Positions 10,507 through 19,732 of a DNA stretch of 64,000 nt are shown piece after piece. Position 1 is the first letter of the stretch. Each line of letters opens with the position of its first letter. The notes below the pieces were generated by a model. That model saw only the letters and a list, made by a program, of their open reading frames with translations, did no database searches and was not told the origin of the DNA. A program made the translations under genes and the position numbers. The DNA is from Clostridium aceticum (GTDB lineage: Bacteria; Bacillota; Clostridia; Peptostreptococcales; Natronincolaceae). Location of the stretch: NCBI RefSeq assembly GCF_001042715.1, contig NZ_CP009687.1:3401418-3465417 (forward strand), given 5' to 3'.

Positions 10507-10791
10507 TCACTTTCTTACATACTCCACAATCTCTGCTTCACTCCATTGTTTGATGTCTTTTATTGTATAAGAGTTGCTACCTCTAGTTGTACTCCCTCTA
10601 TTTGTCTTTATTGTCCTATAAGCTAATAGGATATTTTCTTCACTGATGATAATTTCATATAATTTGTAGAAGTTTTCCTCTCTCTTAGCTCTAGCATAAA
10701 GATTATCAAATGTTTTCTGCGTACCGTAATATTCATTGTATCTCAATGTATCCTTTTTCTTTTTCTCTTGATTTTCTCTTATCAAAGTCAC
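10507..10791 (-). pseudogene. Truncated group II intron reverse transcriptase/maturase
   Basis: The 94-residue frame matches only the extreme N-terminus of intron-encoded proteins: LRYNEYYG, FDNLYARAKREENFYKLYEI, ENILLAYRTIKTN and the IKQWSEAEIVEYVRK helix. Full proteins run to about 400-600 residues, with the RT motifs (including YADD), the X/maturase domain and often an HNH endonuclease. All of these are missing: a stop follows VRK directly and only about 160 nt remain before the intron end. This is consistent with an internal deletion removing most of domain IV. It cannot have RT or maturase activity. Confidence 0.9.
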
Positions 10792-11543
10792 GTCCCATCA
10801 AAGTTAATTTGACAGTACATTCTCTTAGTCATACTCGAACCTTTGAAATTATCATTTCGATAATAACGTTATATTTTGATTGTTAATCATTCCGACTAAA
10901 GCCCATCCCTCCACGACTTATTATCACCGCTTCTTCGGTACTATGGCTTCACTATCCCTTGGATTAAGATAAGTTATAGTTATCTTTCAACCTTTCCTTA
11001 TCAACATTTCATCAGAATCGAATTTCTTCCCTGTTCCAAGCTTTCCACGTTCCCATAACTCTAGCTTTACATATATCCTTAGGTGCTTCCTTTAAGCCCG
11101 TCAGCTTGATAGTGCCTGTAACACTATAGGGTCTTTCATAAAGCAAAATCTTACTCAACCCCACTGACACCCCACAAGAGGCTGTAGCATTTCTACTACT
11201 CAGAACTCAGGACCCGTACATTCGGAAGTTCGTCAGTATTTATGAATACATTCTCACCATAGATATTTTATAGCCTCTAGGTCTATCAGTTACAACATAT
11301 ACCTCTATATGTTTTTCCTCAGCATCCCTACTTGAGTCATAGCTTCTCTGTTAGGGCAACCTTCAACCTGCCTTACCCAGCTTCATACAATCGAGTATTC
11401 GACCTCTCATGCATGTGGGGACTATTAGAGAGAGCATTTCGGGGCGTTACTCCTTCATTCTACTCTTCCAGTTATGAGTTCAACTGAATTGATTCAGTTG
11501 TCACATCCTCGGTATTACTACCTTTCTGCGAAACGTGTCGCAC

Positions 11544-13590
11544 TGACCTGCTCCTGATACACTAAACATCCATAAGTAACCTCCATAATCGGCTTTAACT
11601 TTTCATGTAGATACTCTATTTTTGAAGGATCGTTTTTATAAGCGATATACTTTGGAATGGAATCCATTGGCCCTGGTCTAAAAAGAGAGATTCCAGCGAT
11701 AATATCTTCTATAGAATCGGGTTTAAGTTCCTTCATAAACTGAATCATACCAGCACTTTCCAGTTGGAATAGTCCTAAAGTTTCTCCTCTACTAATGATC
11801 TCAAACACTTTTTTGTCTTTATATTCACAGGAGGAAAAATCTATTTTTTTATCATGATTTTTTTCAATCAAGTCAATGGCATCTCGAATCACTGTTAGTG
11901 TCCGTAATCCAAGAAAGTCCATTTTTAGCAAACCCAACTCTTCTAAATTACCCATAGTAAACTGAGTGGTTACACTTTTATCATGCATATATAAAGGAAC
12001 ATATTCATCTAAGGCTTTTTTAGAAATCACCACGCCAGCAGCATGGGTAGAGGCATGTCTAGGTAATCCTTCTAGTTTTTTAGCTATTTCAATTAAATAT
12101 CTGGCTTCCTCATCCTCATGATAAATTTGTTTCAACTGAGGATTGACCTCCAGTGCTTTATCAATGGTCATACCTATAGCAAAAGGGATTTGCTTTGCGA
12201 TTTGATCCACCTTATTATAAGGCATATTAATCACTCTACCTACATCTCTAATAGCAGCCCGTGCCGCCATAGTTCCAAAGGTGATGATCTGCGCCACCTT
12301 TTCGCTGCCATATTTTTTCTTTACATAATCAATGACTTCTTCACGACGTTCATAACAGAAATCTATATCAATATCTGGCATACTTATTCTTTCTGGATTT
12401 AGGAAACGTTCGAAGATAAGATTGTAACGAATAGGATCGATATCGGTGATACCCAAAGTGTAGGCTACAATACTCCCGGCGGCACTTCCACGGCCTGGAC
12501 CTACTGGAATATGATGGTCTTTAGCATACTTTATAAAGTCCCACACAATAAGAAAATATTCGGCATAACCCATTTTCTCTATTACCTTAAGTTCATACTC
12601 TAATCGGTCCTTCAATGCCTGCGCAGGATGATGGTAGCGATTATTTAATCCTTCATAGCATAGTTCCTTTAAATATTGTTGTACACTATATCCCTCTGGT
12701 GTATCATATTGCGGCAGATGGATGGCATTAAAGTCAAATTCTACGTTACACCTTTCTGCAATTTTTACTGTATTTGCTAAAGCCTCCTGTGCATAAGGAA
12801 ATAATTCTCTCATCTCCTGAGGAGTTTTTAAATAAAATTCATCATTTGGAAACTTCATTCTTTCTTGATCTTCTTGAATCTTACCCGTCTGGATACATAA
12901 CAAAATATCATGGGCTTCAGCATCTTCTTTATGAATGTAATGTACATCATTGCTTGCTACCAAGGGAATACCCGTCTCTTTGCTAAGTTTTACCAACTGG
13001 ACATTTACTTCCTTTTGTTCCTGCAGTCCATGATCCTGCAACTCTAAATAAAAGTTATTTTCCCCATAAATCCCTTGCAACTTTAATGCTATTTCCTTTG
13101 CTTTAGCATATTGACTATTTAGCAGACATTGTTGAATATCTCCTGCTAGACAAGAACTTAAAGCAATTAAGCCTTTGCTATACTTTTCTAGCTCTTCATA
13201 ATCCACTCGCGGCTTATAATAGAAACCATATAAATAAGAATGGGATACTAATTTGATAAGGTTTTGATATCCTTCCATATCTTTTGCTAATAAAACCAGA
13301 TGTCCTTGATACTTATCTTTATTGGGATCTTTATCCCGCATTCCTCTTGCAGCAGTATAAACTTCGCAGCCTATAATCGGCTTAATACCCTTCTTCATAG
13401 CTGCTTTATAGAACTCTACTACACCAAACATAGTTCCATGATCAGTGATAGCAATAGCCTCCATATCTAATTCCTTTGCCCGATCCATCACCTTATGAAT
13501 TGTAGTAAAACCGTCTAATAAACTGTATTCCGTATGAAGGTGTAGATGAACAAAGGCTGCTGGCATAGAATGATTGCTTCTTGAATCCAC
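11544..13590 (-). CDS. dnaE: DNA polymerase III alpha subunit, exon 1
   Basis: This is the 5' part of dnaE, the replicative polymerase alpha subunit of the E. coli DnaE type; clostridia normally also carry PolC. It starts at a GTG (13590) with a GGGAGG ribosome binding site. The PHP domain begins with FVHLHLHTEYSLLDG. The palm carries VGPGRGSAAGSIVAY and the catalytic PDIDIDF aspartates. The fingers begin with GLFQLESAGM and FRPGPMDSIP. The exon ends at LVYQEQV plus the first base of the next codon. Without splicing, translation would add about nine intron-encoded residues and stop after 690 residues, losing the rest of the fingers and all DNA-binding C-terminal parts. Confidence 0.93.
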
Positions 13591-13721
13591 AGTGACCTCC
13601 CTCCCTTCCTCATGTGAAGATACTCAATGCTTTTCATAATATAAATTTACAACTTTCCTTCTATAATTTTATCATATGTACATAAATTTTACTGTTTTTT
13701 ATCTTATTTTCTAATCGAGGG

Positions 13722-13878
13722 CATTAACTTAAGTTAATTATTTCCAAAACCCTTCTCAATTTGTCATCCTGAGCATAGCGAAGGATCTTGAAGTAGCGAA
13801 CAATTTTCTTAATTATAAGATCCTTCGACTTCGCTTCGCTCCCCTCAGGATGACAACTCATGGCTTAAGTTAACCCTA
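13722..13878. repeat. Palindromic dispersed repeat (MITE-like), full copy
   Basis: About 157 bp with long imperfect inverted repeats. Both arms run from a TTAACTTAAG-type end through TTGTCATCCTGAG to GCGAAGGATCTT, and meet in an AT-rich centre (AATTTTCTTAATTATAAG). A single-arm relative occurs at 63273-63402. It contains no reading frame and lies between the divergent dnaE and DUF1638 genes. The TCATCCTGAG...GCGAAGGATC core recurs in many bacterial genomes as a non-coding palindrome. Nothing else is seen in 13591-14095 apart from an AT-rich region with a possible -10 box (TATGAT) near 13963. Confidence 0.85.
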
Positions 13879-14095
13879 ATGAACTTCTAATAAGAGTATT
13901 TGGCCATTTCTCTAAAGATAAAGATAATTGGCAAAGTTTCGATTTTATGTTACACTAAAATTATGATAGTTTTTTAACAAGTGCGTCTATAGCGCTACAG
14001 ATGATGTAAGTTCACTGTTTTATATACAAGTTTGTTTAACTAATAGCATCTTAAAATCGCAATGTAAAGTCAGCGAAGTGATCGAAGGGGGAAAA

Positions 14096-14773
14096 ATGTT
14101 GAGTACTTTAATTGTTGCTTGTAAAACTATTTCTGATGAACTAAATATGGCCATCGAAGAAACCGATTGCAAATATCCAGTCTTGTGGATAGAATCTGGA
14201 TTGCATCTAGTTCCTGATTCTTTAAAAAAACGATTGCAAGAAGAATTAAATCATATATCTAATGTGGATCGAGTTTTGATGGCTTTTGGTTTTTGTGGAA
14301 ATTCTCTTCTAGGCATTACTGCACCCACCTATCCCATCATCTTTCCGCGGGTAGATGATTGTATCACATTACTTTTAGGCTCCTGTCAGAAACGCAAGGA
14401 AATTTCCGACGAAATGGGTACTTATTTTCTTACACAGGGTTGGCTAAATTTTGAAAAAAACATCTGGGTGGAATATCAAGAAACGGTGAATCGTATGGGC
14501 AAAGCGAGAGCTGATAGAATATTTAAAACAATGCTTCAACATTATAAAAGATTAGGCGTTATAGAAACTGGTGCGTATGATCTAGAGGATTTCTTGAATA
14601 CTACGAAGCTTATAGCAGATGACTTAAACTTAGTTCACGAAACCATCCCCGGCAGTCTACACTATATGAAAAAACTCTTAACTGGTCCATGGGATGAAGA
14701 ATTTGTTACGATTCATCCTGGAGAAACCGTTTCACTTTCTCACCTAAAGGTTCAAACCTATGTAAATAGTTGA
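14096..14773 (+). CDS. DUF1638 protein, linked to corrinoid methyl transfer
   Basis: The 225-residue protein resembles the DUF1638 family. Visible features are LIVACKTISDELNMAI at the start, VLMAFGFCGNSLLGI and FPRVDDCITLLLGS in the middle, and a Gly/Trp/Asp-rich C-terminal half. Conserved cysteines occur in ACK, GFCGN, DDC and GSC. DUF1638 genes are commonly next to corrinoid methyltransferase genes in anaerobes and methanogens, which is the situation here, but no activity is established. The ATG at 14096 has an AAGGGGGA ribosome binding site; an upstream GTG (14078) has none. It is the only plus-strand gene of this region and converges on the MFS gene. Confidence 0.78.
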   Translation: MLSTLIVACKTISDELNMAIEETDCKYPVLWIESGLHLVPDSLKKRLQEELNHISNVDRVLMAFGFCGNSLLGITAPTYPIIFPRVDDCITLLLGSCQKRKEISDEMGTYFLTQGWLNFEKNIWVEYQETVNRMGKARADRIFKTMLQHYKRLGVIETGAYDLEDFLNTTKLIADDLNLVHETIPGSLHYMKKLLTGPWDEEFVTIHPGETVSLSHLKVQTYVNS

Positions 14774-14782
14774 TAGATAATG

Positions 14783-14832
14783 AAAGCCCCTATATCCTCC
14801 GTTGTTTATCTCGGAAAATATAAGGGCTTTTA
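14783..14832. terminator. Bidirectional terminator between DUF1638 and MFS genes
   Basis: AAAGCCCCTATAT and ATATAAGGGCTTT form a long stem, flanked by A-rich sequence on the left and T-rich on the right, between two convergent genes. Confidence 0.8.
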
Positions 14833-14866
14833 AAAATTTCTTATTTCTGTGATACTTCAATAAAAT

Positions 14867-16033
14867 TTAGTTACTTTCCCCTACATTGGTCATAGCTCTT
14901 TCTTTTCGCAAGGTTAATAAACATAGCACTACACCACCAGCTAAAATTCCAATCCCAGCAATAATAAAAGAAAATCTTCCTGTACTGATGTCAAATAATC
15001 CTTCTATAAAAGATAAAACAAAGGGAGACACGAACTGTCCTAAGCTCATGGCACTGGTTACAACAGCAATTGCCAATGTCGTTGTAGACTTTTGGGTAAT
15101 CTCCGCAATCTTAATCATTAACGCAGGCATGGCGGTTCCAAACCCTGTGCCTATGATAAGAGCAGCTATTAAAATTAGATTAAGACCTTGAGGATAGCTT
15201 ATTATCAAGAAACCGATTCCTGTCATCACAACACTAACGGGAATAACAAATCCCTTTAAACACGCAGCGACTTTTCCAAAGATTATACCTGCCACCAGTC
15301 CCCCTACTGTCATAAGGGTAATTGCTACTCCTGAAGAAGCGGCATTTCCCAAACCTTCTTCTGTAATTACCATAGCCGTATTGGTGAAAAAGGAAAAAAC
15401 CAATAAGGAATATACAAATGTAGCTAATGCAATAACATGGATTGGAGCACCTAAAGGTACTTTTTCAGTACTTACGTGCTGAGATTGTTCTGGGTTTGGC
15501 AGTTTGAAAAATGTTATTACAAGTACTCCCGCTCCTATTAAATAGACTAAAAATACATAGTGCCAGTCTATAGTACTTAAAAAGCCAGCAGCCAGGCTGG
15601 TTACAATGGCGCCAGTATTTACAACAGCACTTTGTAATCCCATCATAGCTGCCCTTTCTTCCCCATCAAAAAAGTCTGCAATCAGTCCTGTAGCCAAAGG
15701 TAGGATAAAGCCCATACCAATACCTAAAACCCCTCTTAATACCAGTATCAAAGTTAGGGTGTTGACAAAACTAGGACCTACTCCTCCAATTAGAAATAAC
15801 GAAATTCCCATAAATAAAAGCTTTCTCTTACTTATAAAGCTGGATAATCTACCGCACAGCAAGGTGAAAGGTATCACCAACAGTGCTGGTAAAGAAACAA
15901 TCAACTTAATTGTATTAGGATCTGCACTTGGAAATGCCAGACTTATATCTCCAAGAGCCACTGATGCTGATGTCACCGTCAATGGTAATAGCGATATGGA
16001 TAATACTGCTATTTTTAACATTGCATTTTTCAT
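14867..16033 (-). CDS. Major facilitator superfamily transporter
   Basis: A 388-residue protein with about 12 hydrophobic segments. It carries the MFS loop motif between helices 2 and 3 as GRLSSFISKRKLLFMG and the motif LRGVLGIGMGFILPLATGLIADFF in helices 4-5. The central loop (PEQSQHVSTEKVP) divides two six-helix halves. Substrate cannot be read. It ends the minus-strand corrinoid region, downstream of the RACo gene, so import of the methylated substrate or export of the demethylated product is a reasonable guess. A 251-base gap with an inverted repeat separates it from RACo, so it may have its own promoter. Confidence 0.85.
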   Translation of the reverse strand: MKNAMLKIAVLSISLLPLTVTSASVALGDISLAFPSADPNTIKLIVSLPALLVIPFTLLCGRLSSFISKRKLLFMGISLFLIGGVGPSFVNTLTLILVLRGVLGIGMGFILPLATGLIADFFDGEERAAMMGLQSAVVNTGAIVTSLAAGFLSTIDWHYVFLVYLIGAGVLVITFFKLPNPEQSQHVSTEKVPLGAPIHVIALATFVYSLLVFSFFTNTAMVITEEGLGNAASSGVAITLMTVGGLVAGIIFGKVAACLKGFVIPVSVVMTGIGFLIISYPQGLNLILIAALIIGTGFGTAMPALMIKIAEITQKSTTTLAIAVVTSAMSLGQFVSPFVLSFIEGLFDISTGRFSFIIAGIGILAGGVVLCLLTLRKERAMTNVGESN

Positions 16034-16224
16034 AATTATAAACCCATCCTTTTCTATAAATTTCCCCCAATTTTAAGCACTAAAAAGGATATAGTAGAAA
16101 TTCTTTGTAACTGTCGAAACTATTACTATGAATGTATTTTAGAATGATCCAGCTGAATTTCTTAAGAGATAGTTATCCTCTCTTTTATAGCTACACACCT
16201 TTACGTCTTAGTTATAGCATCATC

Positions 16225-16269
16225 AGCTATAAACTTCGTCCCTGGCTAAAAAATAACCAAGGACGAAGT
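16225..16269. terminator. Inverted repeat after the RACo gene
   Basis: A stem of about 15 bp (ACTTCGTCCCTGGCT with AACCAAGGACGAAGT, including G-U pairs) has an A/T-rich 7-base loop. It lies in the 250-base gap between RACo and MFS. There is no T-run on the minus strand, so it is at best a weak terminator. The rest of the gap shows only a short palindrome beside it (TAGCATCATCAGCTA). Confidence 0.5.
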
Positions 16270-16284
16270 CATAGCCTTAAAATA

Positions 16285-18126
16285 TTAAAAATACATGGAC
16301 CCAGCAAAAATAGAAGAAAATTTGGGATAAGAAGCTAGCTCAACATATTCAGCAAATTCAGCGATGGCAGCCCCCCGTTGATATTCCTTAGAAGAAAGCA
16401 ATGCCAATCTCGCCCCCGTCCCAGCAGCATTTCCTACCATTCTTATCTTGTTTTCTAACGTTTTAGGAATTAAGCCAATCACACAGGCACTATGGGGATT
16501 TAGATAGTTTCCAAAGGCACCTGCCAATAGTACTTCTTTGATATCCTCCACTACAATACCATACTTATCTATCAATACTTTGATACCAGCAGCCATTGCT
16601 CCCTTTGCCAACTGAAGTTCTCCAATATCTTTTTGTGTCACCAGGATTGGTCTTCCATGGAAGGTAGAGGACCCATCTACTAATAAGAAGGCTGGCTTGC
16701 CTTCATACTGAATAATATTTTCTTTAAACCCCTGAACCATTGGGTTTGTCATCTTCTCAGGAGATATAAACCTTCCCCTTTTATCCAAGATTCCAAGTTC
16801 TAAGAGTCCTGCCACCACATCTAGGAGACCCGATCCACAAATTCCCTTTGGTTTTCCCTCACCTATAACAGAGTATCTTAATTCGCCTTCAAAAGTAACA
16901 TGATCAATTGCTCCTATTGCTCCCCTCATCCCACTGCTTATTTGTGCCCCTTCAAAGGCTGGTCCGGCAGCGGAGGAACAGGTGAATAACTTATGTTTTG
17001 AACCTAGAGCAATTTCTCCATTTGTTCCAATGTCAATCATCAATTTTACTTCTTCACTTCGATCCATTTGAGTGGCTAAAAGCACCGCCACAGTATCAGC
17101 ACCTACAAAGCCTGCAATATTAGGTAACACAAAAATCTTTCCAGCTTTATTCATATCAATAGGAAATTTAGAAGCACTTAGTATTAAAGGGGCCGTAGTG
17201 GTAGGTATATAGGGTGATTGCGAAAGATATTTGGGGCTTAGCCCTAAGAAAAGATGGTGCATGCAAGTGTTTCCTGCAATAGCCATGGCATAAATGTCGT
17301 CACTGCTTAGACCCACTTTTTCAGTAGCCTCTTTAGCCAGTTTACTGATGGCTCCTGTTACTGCCTCCTGCAACCTTTCTAAGCCTTTTTCCTCCTGATT
17401 GGCATAATTCATACGTGTTATGACGTCTGCACCAAACTTAGTCTGAGGGTTTACAGTAGAAACAACACTTAATTCCCTTCCTGAATGAAGGTCCATAAGG
17501 TATCCCACAATGCTGGTGGTGCCTATATCAAAAGCCATTCCTGTTAGTCTCTCAGTAGTGTCCTGCTGTTCAATACCCAAAACTTCATGACCATATGTAA
17601 TTGCTGTCAACTGATGCTGGTTGGTCCGCAAAGCTTTTGATAGTTGATATAAAACAGAGATTTCTGTCTCCGCCATAGTAATATATTGACTTTCCTCTGG
17701 AAACAAACTAGCCCTAAAGCGTTTCCAATCCGACTGATAGTTTTCAAGAGATGCCTTTTGGACTTCAATATACTTTTTACATAAATGAGGTGCAATCTCC
17801 ATAGATCCTTCTTCTGCTGTCGATAGTATTTGATGCTGTGCAGTATTCGTCTGAAGAAGTTCAACCACCATATCACTGTGAATTTCCGTAAAACAAGCAA
17901 GGTGGATTCCTTGGCTTGTTTCTTTTTCTCCAAGAAATTTTTCTTCATCAGCATGGGACTGGAAGCTTCCTTCTAAAATCCTTACCCGACACTTTCCACA
18001 CTTTCCTCCACTGCAAAGAAAATCAAAGTCCACCCCAGCTTCTTTGATGGCTTTCATTACGGTACTTCCTTCAACAACATTTATGATCTGTCCTTCAGGC
18101 CGAAAAACCACTTTGTACTCCTTCAA
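16285..18126 (-). CDS. Reductive activator of corrinoid proteins (RACo, ASKHA)
   Basis: The 613-residue protein starts with a plant-type [2Fe-2S] ferredoxin domain (Cys38, Cys43, Cys46, Cys78). It continues with a linker and an ASKHA ATPase domain (GMAFDIGTTSIVGYLMDL, IDIGTNGEIALG, AGAFGNYL). Such proteins use ATP to drive one-electron reduction of inactive Co(II) corrinoids to Co(I), repairing methyltransferase corrinoid proteins. The start is a TTG at 18126 with an AAGGAGG site 7 bases upstream. It is the third gene after corrinoid protein D and the GntR regulator, 46 bases from GntR. Strong family assignment; it presumably serves all four corrinoid proteins here. Confidence 0.92.
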   Translation of the reverse strand: MKEYKVVFRPEGQIINVVEGSTVMKAIKEAGVDFDFLCSGGKCGKCRVRILEGSFQSHADEEKFLGEKETSQGIHLACFTEIHSDMVVELLQTNTAQHQILSTAEEGSMEIAPHLCKKYIEVQKASLENYQSDWKRFRASLFPEESQYITMAETEISVLYQLSKALRTNQHQLTAITYGHEVLGIEQQDTTERLTGMAFDIGTTSIVGYLMDLHSGRELSVVSTVNPQTKFGADVITRMNYANQEEKGLERLQEAVTGAISKLAKEATEKVGLSSDDIYAMAIAGNTCMHHLFLGLSPKYLSQSPYIPTTTAPLILSASKFPIDMNKAGKIFVLPNIAGFVGADTVAVLLATQMDRSEEVKLMIDIGTNGEIALGSKHKLFTCSSAAGPAFEGAQISSGMRGAIGAIDHVTFEGELRYSVIGEGKPKGICGSGLLDVVAGLLELGILDKRGRFISPEKMTNPMVQGFKENIIQYEGKPAFLLVDGSSTFHGRPILVTQKDIGELQLAKGAMAAGIKVLIDKYGIVVEDIKEVLLAGAFGNYLNPHSACVIGLIPKTLENKIRMVGNAAGTGARLALLSSKEYQRGAAIAEFAEYVELASYPKFSSIFAGSMYF

Positions 18127-18172
18127 TCAGTTCCCTCCTTTCAACCTATAGGTGCAGTTTTCACCTCCAAAG

Positions 18173-18871
18173 CTATTGGCTTACTCCCTGCAACTTAATA
18201 TAATCTCCTCTAAAATAAGTGATTCCTATACCCATTGGCTTATTATTATTATCATATAGTTTCTGTTCTACCACCAATAAAGCAAGGTCATCGGATATAT
18301 TAAGTAACTTCTTGGTTTTTTCTTGGGGAATTTTTGCATGAATCATTATTTCTTTTTTCATAGCAAAAAGAGATATATTCTTAGAGATCATTTCTGGAAG
18401 TGTTGCTTCCTTGATTTCTGCTTCTACAATGGGTATACCTTTTTGATAAAGCAGATACTTAATATCATAAGCCATCGGTTCTCCCTCAGTGTAAAACAAT
18501 CTGCGTATCATAACAACCTTCTTATTCTTATGAATTTGCAGGCTATTTACTAGTCTTTCACTTGGCTTAGTGATGTCTACTGCCAGCAGTTTTGTATTGT
18601 CTACATTATTAATCAAGTTGTGCATCTCATCATAGTAAATGGTATATTTGTTATACTGGGGCTTTTCAACAAAATATCCTTTTCCTGGAACAGAATAAAT
18701 ATATCCTTCGTTAGACAAAATAGAAAGACCTTTTCTCACTGTCATCCTACTGGTATCATACTCTTTACATAAAGTTGTTTCAGAAGGCAGATCATCCCCC
18801 GCCTTCAATTCCCCACTATTTACTTTATTTCTAATATCTTCTACTATTTTAGCGTATACCGGATTTTTCAT
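18173..18871 (-). CDS. GntR/HutC-family transcription regulator
   Basis: A 232-residue regulator. The N-terminal winged helix has the GntR pattern LPSETTLCKEYDTSRMTVRKGLSILSNEGYIY (given here as positions 28-58), ending in the GKGYFV wing. The C-terminal half is a UTRA ligand-binding domain. It lies between corrinoid protein D and RACo with a 13-base gap to the former. HutC-group regulators bind palindromes rich in GTATAC-like arms. Three GTATATAC dyads just downstream of corrinoid-operon promoters in this window are therefore obvious candidate targets. Ligand and target are inferred. Confidence 0.9.
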   Translation of the reverse strand: MKNPVYAKIVEDIRNKVNSGELKAGDDLPSETTLCKEYDTSRMTVRKGLSILSNEGYIYSVPGKGYFVEKPQYNKYTIYYDEMHNLINNVDNTKLLAVDITKPSERLVNSLQIHKNKKVVMIRRLFYTEGEPMAYDIKYLLYQKGIPIVEAEIKEATLPEMISKNISLFAMKKEIMIHAKIPQEKTKKLLNISDDLALLVVEQKLYDNNNKPMGIGITYFRGDYIKLQGVSQ

Positions 18872-18884
18872 CGTCTATAACTCC

Positions 18885-19535
18885 CTACTTATTCATCCAT
18901 TCTAAACATATTTTTGTTCCTGCAGAAGCATCATTGGCAAAACCATCTGCCCCAATATATTTGCATGTATCTATATTTATATGATTAGCCCCTATGATCA
19001 CCTTCACTTGATCTCTTATACCAGCTTCCACCAATGCATCTACTATTTCCTTCATGGGCTCGATTGTATAAGTTAATACCCCACTTAATCCCACAATATC
19101 AGGCTTATTCTCTATAACCTTTTGTGTAAATACTTCTTTAGAAACATCTACCCCAAGATCAATTACCTTGAAACCGTTTGTTTCAAGCATACCCTTAAAT
19201 ATATCCTTGCCAATATCGTGTATATCTCCCTGTACAGTGCCTAAAACTACTTTCCCTACCTTGCTATTATATTCACTATGAAAGTGCATTGTCATTTTAT
19301 CTAGTGTTAAAACCTCTTTAAAAATAATTCCTGCCATAATCAAGTCAGCAATATAATAGTCTTTTTTCGCATACAAAAGACCTACCTTATTCATTCCTTC
19401 ATTGATTATTTCCAACAAAGATAGTGGCTCTATTCCTGCATCTAAAGCTTTCTGTGCTAGTTCAATGACAACGTCCTCGTTCAATTGCTCTACATTTTTT
19501 ATAATTAACTCTTTTAATTCCTCTAATTTATCCAT
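18885..19535 (-). CDS. Corrinoid (B12-binding) methyl-carrier protein D
   Basis: The 216-residue protein has the two-part layout of MtmC/MttC-type corrinoid proteins: a helical N-terminal cap and a Rossmann-like B12 domain with GDIHDIGKDIF, in which His106 is the lower cobalt ligand. GLSGVLTYTIEPMKEIV and VIIGANHIN complete the signature. It is clearly more distant from the other three corrinoid proteins (A, B and C), which resemble each other closely. A promoter lies at 19632-19660. It leads an operon with the GntR regulator and RACo, so it may serve a different methyltransferase elsewhere. Confidence 0.9.
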   Translation of the reverse strand: MDKLEELKELIIKNVEQLNEDVVIELAQKALDAGIEPLSLLEIINEGMNKVGLLYAKKDYYIADLIMAGIIFKEVLTLDKMTMHFHSEYNSKVGKVVLGTVQGDIHDIGKDIFKGMLETNGFKVIDLGVDVSKEVFTQKVIENKPDIVGLSGVLTYTIEPMKEIVDALVEAGIRDQVKVIIGANHINIDTCKYIGADGFANDASAGTKICLEWMNK

Positions 19536-19631
19536 CTTCTCCTCCGTTATCCCTTGATCTATTTTATATTAACCTTCTATACCTACCTTTGCAGTTCATA
19601 TTCAAGTATTCATATATGACTTCTATCTACT

Positions 19632-19660
19632 ATATTATGCCGATGTAATTCCTTTGTCAA
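19632..19660 (-). promoter_or_regulatory. Promoter of the corrinoid D-gntR-RACo operon
   Basis: A consensus -35 TTGACA (19655-19660) and TAATAT (19632-19637) are 17 bases apart on the minus strand. The GTATATAC operator of the other three promoters is absent, but a different dyad, TCATATATGA (about 19610-19619), lies further downstream. That would fit separate control of the regulator gene. Confidence 0.65.
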
Positions 19661-19732
19661 CACCATGTAAATTAGAAGTATAACTGCAAGTTATATATCA
19701 ACCAAGGGTGATAACGCTACCTATACGCTCCT

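Larger units (their letters stand above)
10344..11543 (-). mobile_element. Group II intron inserted in dnaE
   Basis: On the minus strand the element starts with GTGCGAC at 11543, the consensus 5' end of bacterial group II introns, and ends ...TCACTAT at 10344. Just before the end lies a domain V hairpin (10391-10430: GCCGTATGAG / CTCATGTACGGT) followed by a domain VI stem with the usual CTTACCTATC 3' strand. Total length is 1200 nt, with about 750 nt of domains I-III upstream of the remnant reading frame. Precise excision restores the dnaE frame (2047 + 1442 = 3489 nt, 1163 codons). The maturase frame is truncated, so splicing would need help in trans or be protein-independent. Boundaries come from consensus ends and frame restoration, not from pairing of exon-binding sites, which I could not identify. 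Confidence 0.93.

Noticed and set aside
10687-11543. Exon-binding sites (EBS1/EBS2) of the intron
   Set aside because: I looked for complements of the exon 1 end (AGGTCA) in domain I and saw no convincing loop; intron ends are therefore based on consensus and frame only.
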